Source of the DNA: Burkholderia sp. FERM BP-3421
GTDB lineage: Bacteria; Pseudomonadota; Gammaproteobacteria; Burkholderiales; Burkholderiaceae
Reading direction: 5' to 3'
NCBI RefSeq assembly: GCF_028657905.1
Contig: NZ_CP117782.1
Location: 2,666,001-2,730,000 of the forward strand
DNA length: 64,000 nucleotides
Shown here in pieces: positions 46,335-53,856 of the stretch. The translations under genes were made by a program, and so were the position numbers. The first letter of the stretch is position 1. Each line of letters starts with the position of its first letter. Below the pieces are notes generated by a model. The model saw only the letters and a list, made by a program, of their open reading frames with translations. It was not told the DNA's origin and did not search any database.

Positions 46335-47666
46335 ATGCTCCATCCCTCCCTGATCCTGGTCGTCGCCGTGCTGAGCGTGTTCGGCCTGCTCGCCTCCGAC
46401 GTCTACCTGCCGGCCATGCCCGCGATGGCCGTCGCGTTCGGCGTCGCCGACTGGCGGATGCCGCAGACCGTGTCCGTCTACCTGCTCGCGCTCGCGATCG
46501 CGCAACTCGGCTACGGGCCGCTGGCCGACCGCTGGGGCCGCAAGCCCGTGCTGATCGCCGGCATCCTGCTGTACATCGCCGGCTCGCTCGGCTGCGCGAG
46601 CGCCGCCGGCTTCATGCCGTTTCTCGCCTGGCGCGCGCTCGAAGCGCTCGGCGCGGCGGCCGGGCTCGTACTCGGCCGCACCATCATCGCGGACACCTGC
46701 GACACGCAGGCGGCCGCCCGCGTGTACGGCATCGTGTATCCGCTCGTATCCCTGTCGCCGGCGCTCGCGCCCGCGCTCGGCGCGCATCTCGCGCAGCGGT
46801 TCGGCTGGCGGGCCGACTTCGTCTTCGTCGCCGCGTTCGGTGCGCTCGCGCTGCTGCTCACGCTCGTTTATCTGCCGGAAACCCGTCGCGACGCATCGGG
46901 CGTCGATACGTCGGGCGTCGATACGCAGGGCGTCGACACGCCCCGCGCGCGCGCCGGCTTCGTCGCAGTGCTCACCGACCGCGACTTCATCCGCTACACG
47001 CTGGTCGTGTGCGCGATCTACGCCGCATGGTTCATCTACCTCACCCAGTCGCCGTTCCTGTTCGTACGGCTCGGCGTCGCGCCGACCACCGCCGGCTGGC
47101 TGTACCTGCCGCTCACGGGCGGCATCATCGCCGCCAACCTCGCCGCGAAGCGGCTGCTCGGCCGCCTGCCCTACGACGCGATCGTCGCGCTCGGCCTCGC
47201 GAGCTTCGCGCTCGGCGGCGCGGCGTTCGTCGTCTGCGCCGCGCTCGGGGTCGCGCAGGTCGCCGCGCTGGTGCTGCCGATGCTGCTCGTCAGCGTGGCG
47301 AACGGGTCGTCGCTGTCGCTCGCGGTGCCGGCCGCGATCGGCGCCCGGCACGGGCGGCCCGCGATCGCGTCGGGCCTCGTCGGCTGCTGCCAGATCGGCG
47401 GCGCATCGCTCGCCGCGTTCGGCGTGAGCGCGGGATTCGGGACGGGTCAGGGGGTGCTGGCGATGGCGATCGCCGTGTGTGCCGGGGTCGCGGGCGCAGC
47501 GGCGCTGTTCGGCGCGCGGCCATGCAAAAAGCCCGCATCGCTGCGGGCCTTTCTCGGTGCGGCGCAACGGAAACGCTGCGCGCGGCTTACACCACGCCGG
47601 CGCCGTGCGCCTGCAGATCCGCGTGATAGCTCGAACGCACCATCGCACCGACCGCCGCGTGCGTGA
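46335..47666 (+). CDS. MFS drug-resistance transporter, Bcr/CflA family, with odd C-terminal tail
   Basis: A 443-residue MFS exporter. Helix 1 region LILVVAVLSVFGLLASDVYLPAMPAMA and motif A GYGPLADRWGRKPVLI fit Bcr/CflA. The central loop contains a threefold five-residue repeat (ASGVDTSGVDTQGVDT) encoded by a 15-bp repeat near 46893-46937. The membrane part ends about residue 395 (near base 47520); the remaining 48 residues are Arg/Pro-rich, encoded across a terminator hairpin and into the 3' end of lipA on the opposite strand. The original stop was probably lost. The divergent LysR gene is the likely regulator. Confidence 0.88.
   Translation: MLHPSLILVVAVLSVFGLLASDVYLPAMPAMAVAFGVADWRMPQTVSVYLLALAIAQLGYGPLADRWGRKPVLIAGILLYIAGSLGCASAAGFMPFLAWRALEALGAAAGLVLGRTIIADTCDTQAAARVYGIVYPLVSLSPALAPALGAHLAQRFGWRADFVFVAAFGALALLLTLVYLPETRRDASGVDTSGVDTQGVDTPRARAGFVAVLTDRDFIRYTLVVCAIYAAWFIYLTQSPFLFVRLGVAPTTAGWLYLPLTGGIIAANLAAKRLLGRLPYDAIVALGLASFALGGAAFVVCAALGVAQVAALVLPMLLVSVANGSSLSLAVPAAIGARHGRPAIASGLVGCCQIGGASLAAFGVSAGFGTGQGVLAMAIAVCAGVAGAAALFGARPCKKPASLRAFLGAAQRKRCARLTPRRRRAPADPRDSSNAPSHRPPRA
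47525..47553 (-). terminator. Terminator of lipA (possibly bidirectional)
   Basis: Hairpin arms 47531-47537 and 47542-47548. On the minus strand it is followed by CTTTTTG, 34 bases after the lipA stop. On the plus strand it is followed by CTTTCTC, so it may also end the exporter transcript, although the exporter frame reads through it. Confidence 0.85.
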
Positions 47667-48573
47667 AGCCCATCTTGTACGCCTCTTCCTCGTACATCTT
47701 GAAGGTGTCCGGGTGCACGTACTCGCGCACCGGCAGGTGATGCTCGGACGGCTGCAGGTACTGGCCGATCGTCAGCATGTCGACGTCGTGCTCGCGCAGG
47801 TCGCGCATCACCTGGAGGATTTCCTCCGGCGTCTCGCCGAGACCGACCATCAGCCCCGACTTGGTCGCGACGTCCGGGTGCAGCGCCTTGAAATCCTTGA
47901 GCAGCTTGAGCGAGTGCGCGTAGTCCGAACCGGGGCGCGCTTCCTTGTAAAGGCGCGGCACCGTTTCGAGATTGTGGTTCATCACGTCGGGCGGCGCGGC
48001 GTTGAGGATCTGCAGCGCGCGATCGAGACGGCCGCGGAAATCCGGCGTGAGGATCTCGATTCGGGTCTCGGGCGAGTGCTCGCGCACCTGCCGGATGCAC
48101 TCGACGAAATGGCCCGCGCCGCCGTCGCGCAGGTCGTCGCGGTCGACGCTCGTGATCACCACGTACTTGAGCCTGAGCGCGCCGATCGTGCGCGCGAGGT
48201 TCTTCGGCTCCTCGACGTCGAGCGGATCGGGGCGGCCGTGGCCGACGTCGCAGAACGGGCAGCGGCGCGTGCACTTGTCGCCCATGATCATGAAGGTCGC
48301 CGTCCCCTTGCCGAAGCACTCGCCGATGTTCGGGCAGCTCGCTTCCTCGCACACCGTATGCAGGTTGTGCTCGCGCAGGATCGTCTTGATCTCGTTGAAG
48401 CGCGAACTGCCGGTGGCCGCCTTCACGCGGATCCACTCCGGCTTCTTCAGCTTCTCGATCGGGATGATCTTGATCGGGATGCGCGCCGTCTTCGCCTGCG
48501 CCTTCTGCTTGGCGGTCGGATCGTAGGCGGCGGCCGGATCGGCCGATGCGGAGGTAGCGATAAGGTCAGTCAT
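47587..48573 (-). CDS. lipA: Lipoyl synthase
   Basis: A 328-residue radical SAM enzyme inserting two sulfurs into octanoyl groups on lipoyl domains. It has the auxiliary cluster motif CEEASCPNIGEC (Cx4Cx5C), the radical SAM CTRRCPFCDVG (Cx3Cx2C) and the C-terminal VRSSYHADLQAHG with the conserved RSSY. The start overlaps the lipB stop by eight bases, so lipB-lipA are one unit. Its 3' end overlaps the exporter frame from the other strand by 80 bases. Confidence 0.98.
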   Translation of the reverse strand: MTDLIATSASADPAAAYDPTAKQKAQAKTARIPIKIIPIEKLKKPEWIRVKAATGSSRFNEIKTILREHNLHTVCEEASCPNIGECFGKGTATFMIMGDKCTRRCPFCDVGHGRPDPLDVEEPKNLARTIGALRLKYVVITSVDRDDLRDGGAGHFVECIRQVREHSPETRIEILTPDFRGRLDRALQILNAAPPDVMNHNLETVPRLYKEARPGSDYAHSLKLLKDFKALHPDVATKSGLMVGLGETPEEILQVMRDLREHDVDMLTIGQYLQPSEHHLPVREYVHPDTFKMYEEEAYKMGFTHAAVGAMVRSSYHADLQAHGAGVV

Positions 48574-49285
48574 TCGATTGTTCCAGTGCCTGCGGCAATA
48601 CGGCGGCCGCGGTTGCGCCGTCGAGGTTGGCGATCAGACGGGCCACCAGCGTGCGGGCGACCTCGTCCCAGCCGGCCGTCGCGCCCACGCTCGCCATGTC
48701 GACCGTTTCGAGCCCCGCGTAACCACAGGGGTTGATCGCGAGGAACGGCCGGAGGTCCATCTTCACGTTGAGGCTCAGGCCGTGATAGCTGCAGCCGTTG
48801 CGGATCTTGAGGCCCAGCGCCGCGATCTTGGCGCCCTCGTGAGGGCCGGATGCCACATAGATCCCGGGCGCGCCCGCCTTGCGAACCGACGCGAGATTAT
48901 ACGCCGCGAGGGTTTCCAGCACGGCATCCTCGATCCGGGTGACGAGCGTGCGCACCATCAGCTTGCGCCGCCGCAAGTCGAGCAGCAGGTAGACGACGAT
49001 CTGGCCGGGGCCGTGATAGGTGATCTGCCCCCCCCGGTCGACCTTGACGAGCGGCACGCCGCTGTCGGCCACCAGCAGGTGGGCGGGGTCGCCCGCCTGG
49101 CCGAGCGTGTAGACGGGCGGATGCTCGACCACCCAGATTTCGTCGCCGCTGTCCGCCGTGCGCGCCTCGGTGAACGCGCGCATCGCATCGAAACTGACCG
49201 GGTAGGGCTCGACGCCGAGCCAGCGGACCGTGACGGGCGGCGGGGCGGAAACGGAGGGAGGGGGAACGACCGGCGAGGCAGACAT
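48566..49285 (-). CDS. lipB: Octanoyltransferase
   Basis: A 239-residue lipoate-protein ligase B. It shows RGGQITYHGPGQIVVYLLLD, GAKIAALGLKIRNGCSYHGLSLNV with the catalytic Lys, and NPCGYAGLETVDM with the catalytic Cys. It transfers octanoate from ACP to lipoyl domains and feeds LipA, encoded directly downstream. A Pro/Val-rich N-terminal extension (ASPVVPPPSVSAPPPV) precedes the domain; an internal start is possible but none is clearly better. Confidence 0.96.
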   Translation of the reverse strand: MSASPVVPPPSVSAPPPVTVRWLGVEPYPVSFDAMRAFTEARTADSGDEIWVVEHPPVYTLGQAGDPAHLLVADSGVPLVKVDRGGQITYHGPGQIVVYLLLDLRRRKLMVRTLVTRIEDAVLETLAAYNLASVRKAGAPGIYVASGPHEGAKIAALGLKIRNGCSYHGLSLNVKMDLRPFLAINPCGYAGLETVDMASVGATAGWDEVARTLVARLIANLDGATAAAVLPQALEQSND

Positions 49286-49367
49286 GGGCGATAGTTTACC
49301 GAAATCCCACCCGCGCCGCCGGCCTATGAAGGGGACGAATCACCGGCCGCCGCGGCGGCCGATGGAG

Positions 49368-49694
49368 TCAGACCGTGCGCCAGTCGTCGCCGAACCAGCC
49401 GGCGACGCGCGCGAGCGCGCGCTTCACGCCCGACACGGCCGCCTGCCGCACCGGCAGCGCCACCGAGAACGCGACGCAGGCGCTTGCCCGGCCGTCGCTG
49501 CTGAGCCACAGGCGCTCGCCGCGGCGCAGCTTCAGGCCCTCGCCCGCCACCAGGAAGTAATCGTCGACATCGTCGCTGCGCGTGGCCCACACCACCCCGC
49601 CCTGCACGCTCAGCCGGGTGCTGCGCGCGACCCGCAGCGGAATCGTCTCGCCGGCCTGGATTTCGAAGGTAATGCTTGAGGAAATCTCTCTCAT
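49368..49694 (-). CDS. DUF2917 protein of unknown function
   Basis: A 108-residue protein of the DUF2917 family. It is a short cupin-like beta barrel: EISSSITFEIQAGETIPLRVARSTRLSVQGGVVWATRSDDVDDYFLVAGEGLKLRRGERLWLS. The 'WATRSDDVDDYFL' segment is the family hallmark. It is divergent from the GcvA-like LysR gene with about 100 bases between, an arrangement found repeatedly in Burkholderia, so the LysR protein probably regulates it. Function is not known. Start chosen at the ATG where the conserved domain begins. Confidence 0.82.
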   Translation of the reverse strand: MREISSSITFEIQAGETIPLRVARSTRLSVQGGVVWATRSDDVDDYFLVAGEGLKLRRGERLWLSSDGRASACVAFSVALPVRQAAVSGVKRALARVAGWFGDDWRTV

Positions 49695-49795
49695 GACAGT
49701 CTCCGACAAATCTGCTTCAATGGCTCCAATCGTATATGGATCAACGACTTGCACCAAACGATCTATTTTCACCGCCTTGTGAGAAAAATTAGCAA

Positions 49796-50746
49796 ATGGA
49801 CTTACGCCAGCTGCCTGCGCTGAATGCGCTCCGGGTATTCGAGGCGGCCGCGCGCCACGGCAGTTTCTCGCGCGCGGCGGACGAGCTGTTCGTCACGCAC
49901 GGCGCGGTGAGCCATCAGGTGCGCGCGCTGGAGTCGGACCTGGGCACGCCGCTGTTCCTGCGTCACGGCAGGCGCCTGCAGCTGACCGAGGCGGGCAGCC
50001 GCTATGCGCAGCAGGTGCGCACCGCGCTGATCATGCTCGCCGACGCGACCCGCGACGTGCGCGCGAGCGATCGCGAGCGGCGCCTCGTGGTGTCGATGCT
50101 GTCGTCGTTCGCCGCGCGCTGGCTGACGCCGCGGATCGGCCCCTTCATTGAACGGCATCCGGAAATCGATCTCGAATTGCAGTCGACCAACGTGCTCACC
50201 GATTTCTCGCGCGACGACGTCGACGCGGTGATCCGCTTCGGCACCGGCGACTATCCGGGGCTGTACGTGGAGCCCTTGCTCGAGGAGGCGTTTTTCCCGG
50301 TCTGCGCGCCGACCCTGAACGGCGGCGTGCTGCCGCGCACGCCCGCGGACCTGCCGCGCTACGCGCTGCTGCGCTCGAACGACGAGCTGTGGCGGCCGTG
50401 GTTCGACGCGGCGGGCCTCGATACGCTGACCGAACCGCGCCGCGGCGTGCTGTACCAGGATTCATCGAACCTGCTGCAGGCGGCGATCGACGGCCAGGGC
50501 ATCGCGCTCGTGCGGCGCTCGCTGGCGATCCACGAGCTGGCGCTCGGACGGATCGTGCGCTTGTTCGATATCGATGGGCCGAGCCCGTGGCACTACTTCC
50601 TCGTGTGCCCGGAGCCGATGCTGCGCACCGCGCGGGTACAGGCGTTCCGGCGTTGGCTGCTGGAGGAGATCGCGCGCTTCAAGCTGGAGTGCGCGGGACT
50701 GGAGGCGCGGCGCGCGGCGGACGCCGCCGCGCGCCGGCAGGTATGA
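49796..50746 (+). CDS. GcvA-like LysR-family regulator
   Basis: A 316-residue LysR protein. MDLRQLPALNALRVFEAAARHGSFSRAADELFVTHGAVSHQVRALESDLG is typical of the GcvA branch (glycine cleavage regulator and AmpR-like proteins). The effector domain begins near RRLVVSMLSSFAARWLTPRIG. It stands divergent to the DUF2917 gene and between ybeD and lipB. In E. coli a LysR gene (ybeF) also lies between lipB and lipA in the dacA-ybeD-lipB cluster. No gcv genes are close by, so the target is not evident. Confidence 0.88.
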   Translation: MDLRQLPALNALRVFEAAARHGSFSRAADELFVTHGAVSHQVRALESDLGTPLFLRHGRRLQLTEAGSRYAQQVRTALIMLADATRDVRASDRERRLVVSMLSSFAARWLTPRIGPFIERHPEIDLELQSTNVLTDFSRDDVDAVIRFGTGDYPGLYVEPLLEEAFFPVCAPTLNGGVLPRTPADLPRYALLRSNDELWRPWFDAAGLDTLTEPRRGVLYQDSSNLLQAAIDGQGIALVRRSLAIHELALGRIVRLFDIDGPSPWHYFLVCPEPMLRTARVQAFRRWLLEEIARFKLECAGLEARRAADAAARRQV

Positions 50747-50755
50747 CGCGCAGGA

Positions 50756-51064
50756 TCAGAGCACGACCTTGACCATCGGATGGCCGGTGAGCGCGCGATA
50801 GATGGTGTCGAGCTGCGCCTGGCTCGTGGCCCGCACGGTGATCGTGAGGCCCGTGTAGTTGCCGCCGCTCGACACGCGCTCCTCGATCTTCTCGAGGTCG
50901 ATTTCGTTGTCGTGCACGCTCACGACCTTGAAGATCGTGTCCTTGAACTCGGGATGCGCCTTGCCCATGATCTTGATCGGGAAGTCGCACGGGAACTCCA
51001 GCAGCGAGTCCTTGCGCGCCTCGATCGCGCCGGTCATTTCGACGGTCTTGGTGGGTTCGGTCAT
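50756..51064 (-). CDS. ybeD: DUF493 family protein YbeD
   Basis: A 102-residue small cytosolic protein with an ACT-like fold: LLEFPCDFPIKIMGKAHPEFKDTIFKVV and GGNYTGLTITVRATSQAQLDTIYRALTGHPMVKVVL. The C-terminal PMVKVVL ending is conserved in YbeD. Function is not established; the gene is linked to dacA/dacC and lipB in many proteobacteria. Here it is 21 bases downstream of the class IV aminotransferase gene and ends close to the LysR stop (convergent). Confidence 0.9.
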   Translation of the reverse strand: MTEPTKTVEMTGAIEARKDSLLEFPCDFPIKIMGKAHPEFKDTIFKVVSVHDNEIDLEKIEERVSSGGNYTGLTITVRATSQAQLDTIYRALTGHPMVKVVL

Positions 51065-51085
51065 GGTGATACTCCGGCAAAAAGG

Positions 51086-51997
51086 TCAGACAGGTTCCAG
51101 CTCGCGCGTCTTCGCGCGCTGATAGGCCTCGTACAGCGCCGCGTAGACGGGCCCGGGCGTGCCGCCCTGCACGGGCAGATCGTCGAGCAGCGTCACGGGC
51201 AGGATTTCCTTGGTGGCCGACGTGATCATGATCTCGTCGGCCGCGCGCAGCTCGGCCTCGTTGATGTCGCGCGAGACGAACGGGATGCCGCATGCGTTCG
51301 CGAGCTCCTCGACGAGCGCGTAGCGGATCCCTTCGAGGATCTTGTTGCTGCGCGGCGGCGCGAGCAGCTCGCCGTTCTTCACGATCCAGACGTTGGCCGA
51401 CGAGCATTCGGTGACGTGGCCGTCGCGCAGCTGGATCGTCTCGAACGCATCGTGCTCGACCGCATGCTGGGCCATCAGCACATTGCCGAGCAGCGACGTC
51501 GACTTGATGTCGCAATGGAGCCAGCGGCGATCCTCGGCGGTCACGCAGCGCACGCCGCGCGCGCGCACCTCGGCGCTCGGCAGGCTCAGCGGGCTGACCA
51601 TCATGAACACGGTGGGCACGGCGCCCGCCGGAAACGCGTGGCCGCGCTTCGCGACGCCGCGCGTCACCTGGATGTAGACGAGCGCATGGCGGCCCTCGCC
51701 GAGCGCGGCGGCGTTCGCTTCGAGCGACGCGTCGATGAGCGCGCGCCAGCCGGCCTCGTCGTGCGGATTCTCGATGCCGATCTTCTTGAGGCTGCGTTCA
51801 AGGCGCGCGAGATGCTGCGCGATCCGGAACGGCGCGCGGCCGCCTTCATGCGCGTAGGCCGGCACGACCTCGTAGATGCCGTCGCCGAAGATGAAGCCGC
51901 GGTCGAGGACCGGAATGCGCGCCTCGGACAGCGGCACGCGTTGCACGTGAGACGACACGCTCAGGTAAACGACCGGATCGAAATCAGCTTGGCTCAT
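51086..51997 (-). CDS. dat: Class IV aminotransferase, probable D-amino-acid transaminase
   Basis: A 303-residue fold-type IV PLP enzyme. It shows ARIPVLDRGFIFGDGIYEVVPAY, the Lys in CDIKSTSLLGNVLMAQ and VTECSSANVWIVKNGEL with the phosphate-contact residues. D-alanine transaminases, branched-chain transaminases and aminodeoxychorismate lyases share this fold; YEVVPAY and the linkage to the D,D-carboxypeptidase gene dacC favour D-amino-acid metabolism. It is 45 bases downstream of dacC and 21 bases before ybeD. Confidence 0.85.
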   Translation of the reverse strand: MSQADFDPVVYLSVSSHVQRVPLSEARIPVLDRGFIFGDGIYEVVPAYAHEGGRAPFRIAQHLARLERSLKKIGIENPHDEAGWRALIDASLEANAAALGEGRHALVYIQVTRGVAKRGHAFPAGAVPTVFMMVSPLSLPSAEVRARGVRCVTAEDRRWLHCDIKSTSLLGNVLMAQHAVEHDAFETIQLRDGHVTECSSANVWIVKNGELLAPPRSNKILEGIRYALVEELANACGIPFVSRDINEAELRAADEIMITSATKEILPVTLLDDLPVQGGTPGPVYAALYEAYQRAKTRELEPV

Positions 51998-52042
51998 GAC
52001 GGTTGGGCTCGAGAAGGGATCGGAAGGAAGACTCCGCGTAGC

Positions 52043-53353
52043 TTACTTCTTTTTGCTGAACATCAGCAGGATCGAATCCCAGATCCGGCCGAGGAGGCCG
52101 GCTTCCGGCACGGCTTCGAGCGCGACGATCGGGAATTGCGCGAGCGTCTTGCCGTCGGCGACGAGCTTGACCGTCCCGACCTGCTGGCCTTGCGCGAGCG
52201 GCGCGATCAGCGGGGCGTTGAGATCGACTTCCGGCTTGACCTTGTCGCCCATGCCCTTCGGCACGGTGATCGACTGGTCCTTCAGCACGCCGACCTGGAC
52301 CGTGTTGCTCTTGCCCTTGTAGATGCGCGGGGTTTCGATCGCCTGGCCGGCCTTGTAGAGGCGCACGGCGTCGAACGCGCTGTAGCCGTAGTTCAGCATC
52401 TTCATGCTGTCCTGGACGCGGTCGCTTTCCTTGACCTCGCCCATCATCACCGTGACGAGGCGGCGGTTGCCTTCCGACGCGCCCGGCAGCGGCCGCTTCG
52501 CGGACGCGATCAGGCAGAAGCCGGCTGCCTGGGTGTGGCCGGTCTTGAGGCCGTCGACGGTCGGATCGATCCAGAGCAGGCGATTGCGGTTCGGCTGCTT
52601 GATCTTGTTGTACGTGAATTCCTTGACCGAGAAGATGTTGTAGTAGTCGGGGAAATCGCGGATCAGATGGGTCGAGAGCGTCGCGAGGTCGTTGGCCGTC
52701 GTGTAGTGCTGCGGATCGGGCATGCCGTTCACGTCGGCGAAGCGGGTGCTCTTCATGCCGAGGCGCTGGGCTTCGGTGTTCATCATGTTGATGAACTGGG
52801 CTTCGCTGCCGCCGACCAGCTCGGCGAGCGCGATGGCCGCGTCGTTGCCGGACTGGATGATCATCCCGTAGACGAGGTCGTGCACCGAGACCGGCTTGTT
52901 GGCTTCGATGAACATGCGCGATTCGTCGCGGCCGACGCGGCGGACCGCCTCGCTCGGCGTGACGATCTGCTCCATCGAGATCTTCTTCGCGTCGAGGGCC
53001 TCGAACACCAGATAGGCGGTCATGAGCTTCGTGAGCGAGGCCGGCTCGATGCGCTCGTCGGCGTTGCCGGAGGCGAGGATCTGATTGCTGGACGCATCGA
53101 CGAGGACCCACGAGCGCGCGTTGACGCCGGGCGGGGGCACGGCGCCGGGCATGAAGGTCGCGGGCGCGCCGGTCGGCTCGGCAGCGGCGGGCGCGGCGGG
53201 CGCCTTGGCCTTGGCGGCGGGCTTGGCTTCGGCGACGGCGATCGTCGACACGAGCGCGGCGGGCAGCGCGATGCCGAGGGCGACATTGCGGGCGGCGAGC
53301 GCGAGGGTGGTGGTGGAGGCGAGGGACGTGAGGCCGAAGGAAGACAAACGCAT
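52043..53353 (-). CDS. dacC: D-alanyl-D-alanine carboxypeptidase (PBP5/6 type)
   Basis: A 436-residue serine D,D-carboxypeptidase that trims the terminal D-Ala of peptidoglycan pentapeptides. An N-terminal signal (AARNVALGIALPAALVSTIAVAEA) precedes an Ala/Pro-rich spacer. Active-site motifs: SLTK (Ser106, Lys109), SGN in IIQSGNDAAIAL, and KTG in GLKTGHT. A C-terminal beta domain ends in a short amphipathic anchor GLLGRIWDSILLMFSKKK, as in PBP5. The start at 53351-53353 gives the signal peptide; the frame upstream is a G+C-driven extension. Confidence 0.95.
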   Translation of the reverse strand: MRLSSFGLTSLASTTTLALAARNVALGIALPAALVSTIAVAEAKPAAKAKAPAAPAAAEPTGAPATFMPGAVPPPGVNARSWVLVDASSNQILASGNADERIEPASLTKLMTAYLVFEALDAKKISMEQIVTPSEAVRRVGRDESRMFIEANKPVSVHDLVYGMIIQSGNDAAIALAELVGGSEAQFINMMNTEAQRLGMKSTRFADVNGMPDPQHYTTANDLATLSTHLIRDFPDYYNIFSVKEFTYNKIKQPNRNRLLWIDPTVDGLKTGHTQAAGFCLIASAKRPLPGASEGNRRLVTVMMGEVKESDRVQDSMKMLNYGYSAFDAVRLYKAGQAIETPRIYKGKSNTVQVGVLKDQSITVPKGMGDKVKPEVDLNAPLIAPLAQGQQVGTVKLVADGKTLAQFPIVALEAVPEAGLLGRIWDSILLMFSKKK

Positions 53354-53623
53354 GGTCGATTCAGGCAGAAAGTGCAGCGCACGGGGTGCGCGGTTGAGAG
53401 CCGGGCGGCGGGCGTTTCGGCGTTCGCGGGAGGCGGAGCGGGCGAAACGCGCCGGTTGGACAGATCGCGGGACGATCGGTTCGCGGGCTGGGCGCACGGG
53501 AGGCGCGCGGGCCGCGGACCGGGCGGCGGATCCGGCCGGACCAGCCGGGCGGCGCTTGGAACCTGGGCATTATACGTGGGGTTGCGAGGCGAACCCGGGC
53601 GTGCGGCGGCGCCGGCAAGCAGG

Positions 53624-53649
53624 CCGATACGCGTCGCGACGCGTATCGG
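53624..53649. repeat. Perfect 26-bp palindrome without spacer
   Basis: Bases 53624-53636 are exactly the reverse complement of 53637-53649 (half-site CCGATACGCGTCG). It sits in the 503-base gap between dacC and the effector-like gene, 113 bases upstream of the hrpII-type box. The rest of that gap has no gene. Confidence 0.9.
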
Positions 53650-53761
53650 TCAACATCGGCCGAGATTATTGCGCATCGAAACGAAGGGGCCGAGGTTCGG
53701 CCCGGCCGATCCGGCTGCCGGGCGAAACGCCCGGCGCACATCGGCGCCGCGCCGCATTGGC

Positions 53762-53822
53762 TTCGCCTGGGCGGCCGGCGGTTCGCGTGCGGCGACCTGC
53801 GCGCGCCTCGCCGCTGCATCCT
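53762..53822 (+). promoter_or_regulatory. hrpII-type box with spaced -10 element
   Basis: TTCG at 53762-53765, exactly 16 bases, then TTCG at 53782-53785, matching the hrpII box TTCG-N16-TTCG recognised by HrpB-type AraC activators of Hrp type III secretion. A hexamer CATCCT at 53817-53822 (YANNNT) follows after 31 bases, inside the 29-32 range known for active boxes. The next gene starts at 53857. Confidence 0.7.
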
Positions 53823-53856
53823 GTCGGGATTTCTTCCAGACAAGGAACGATTCGCG

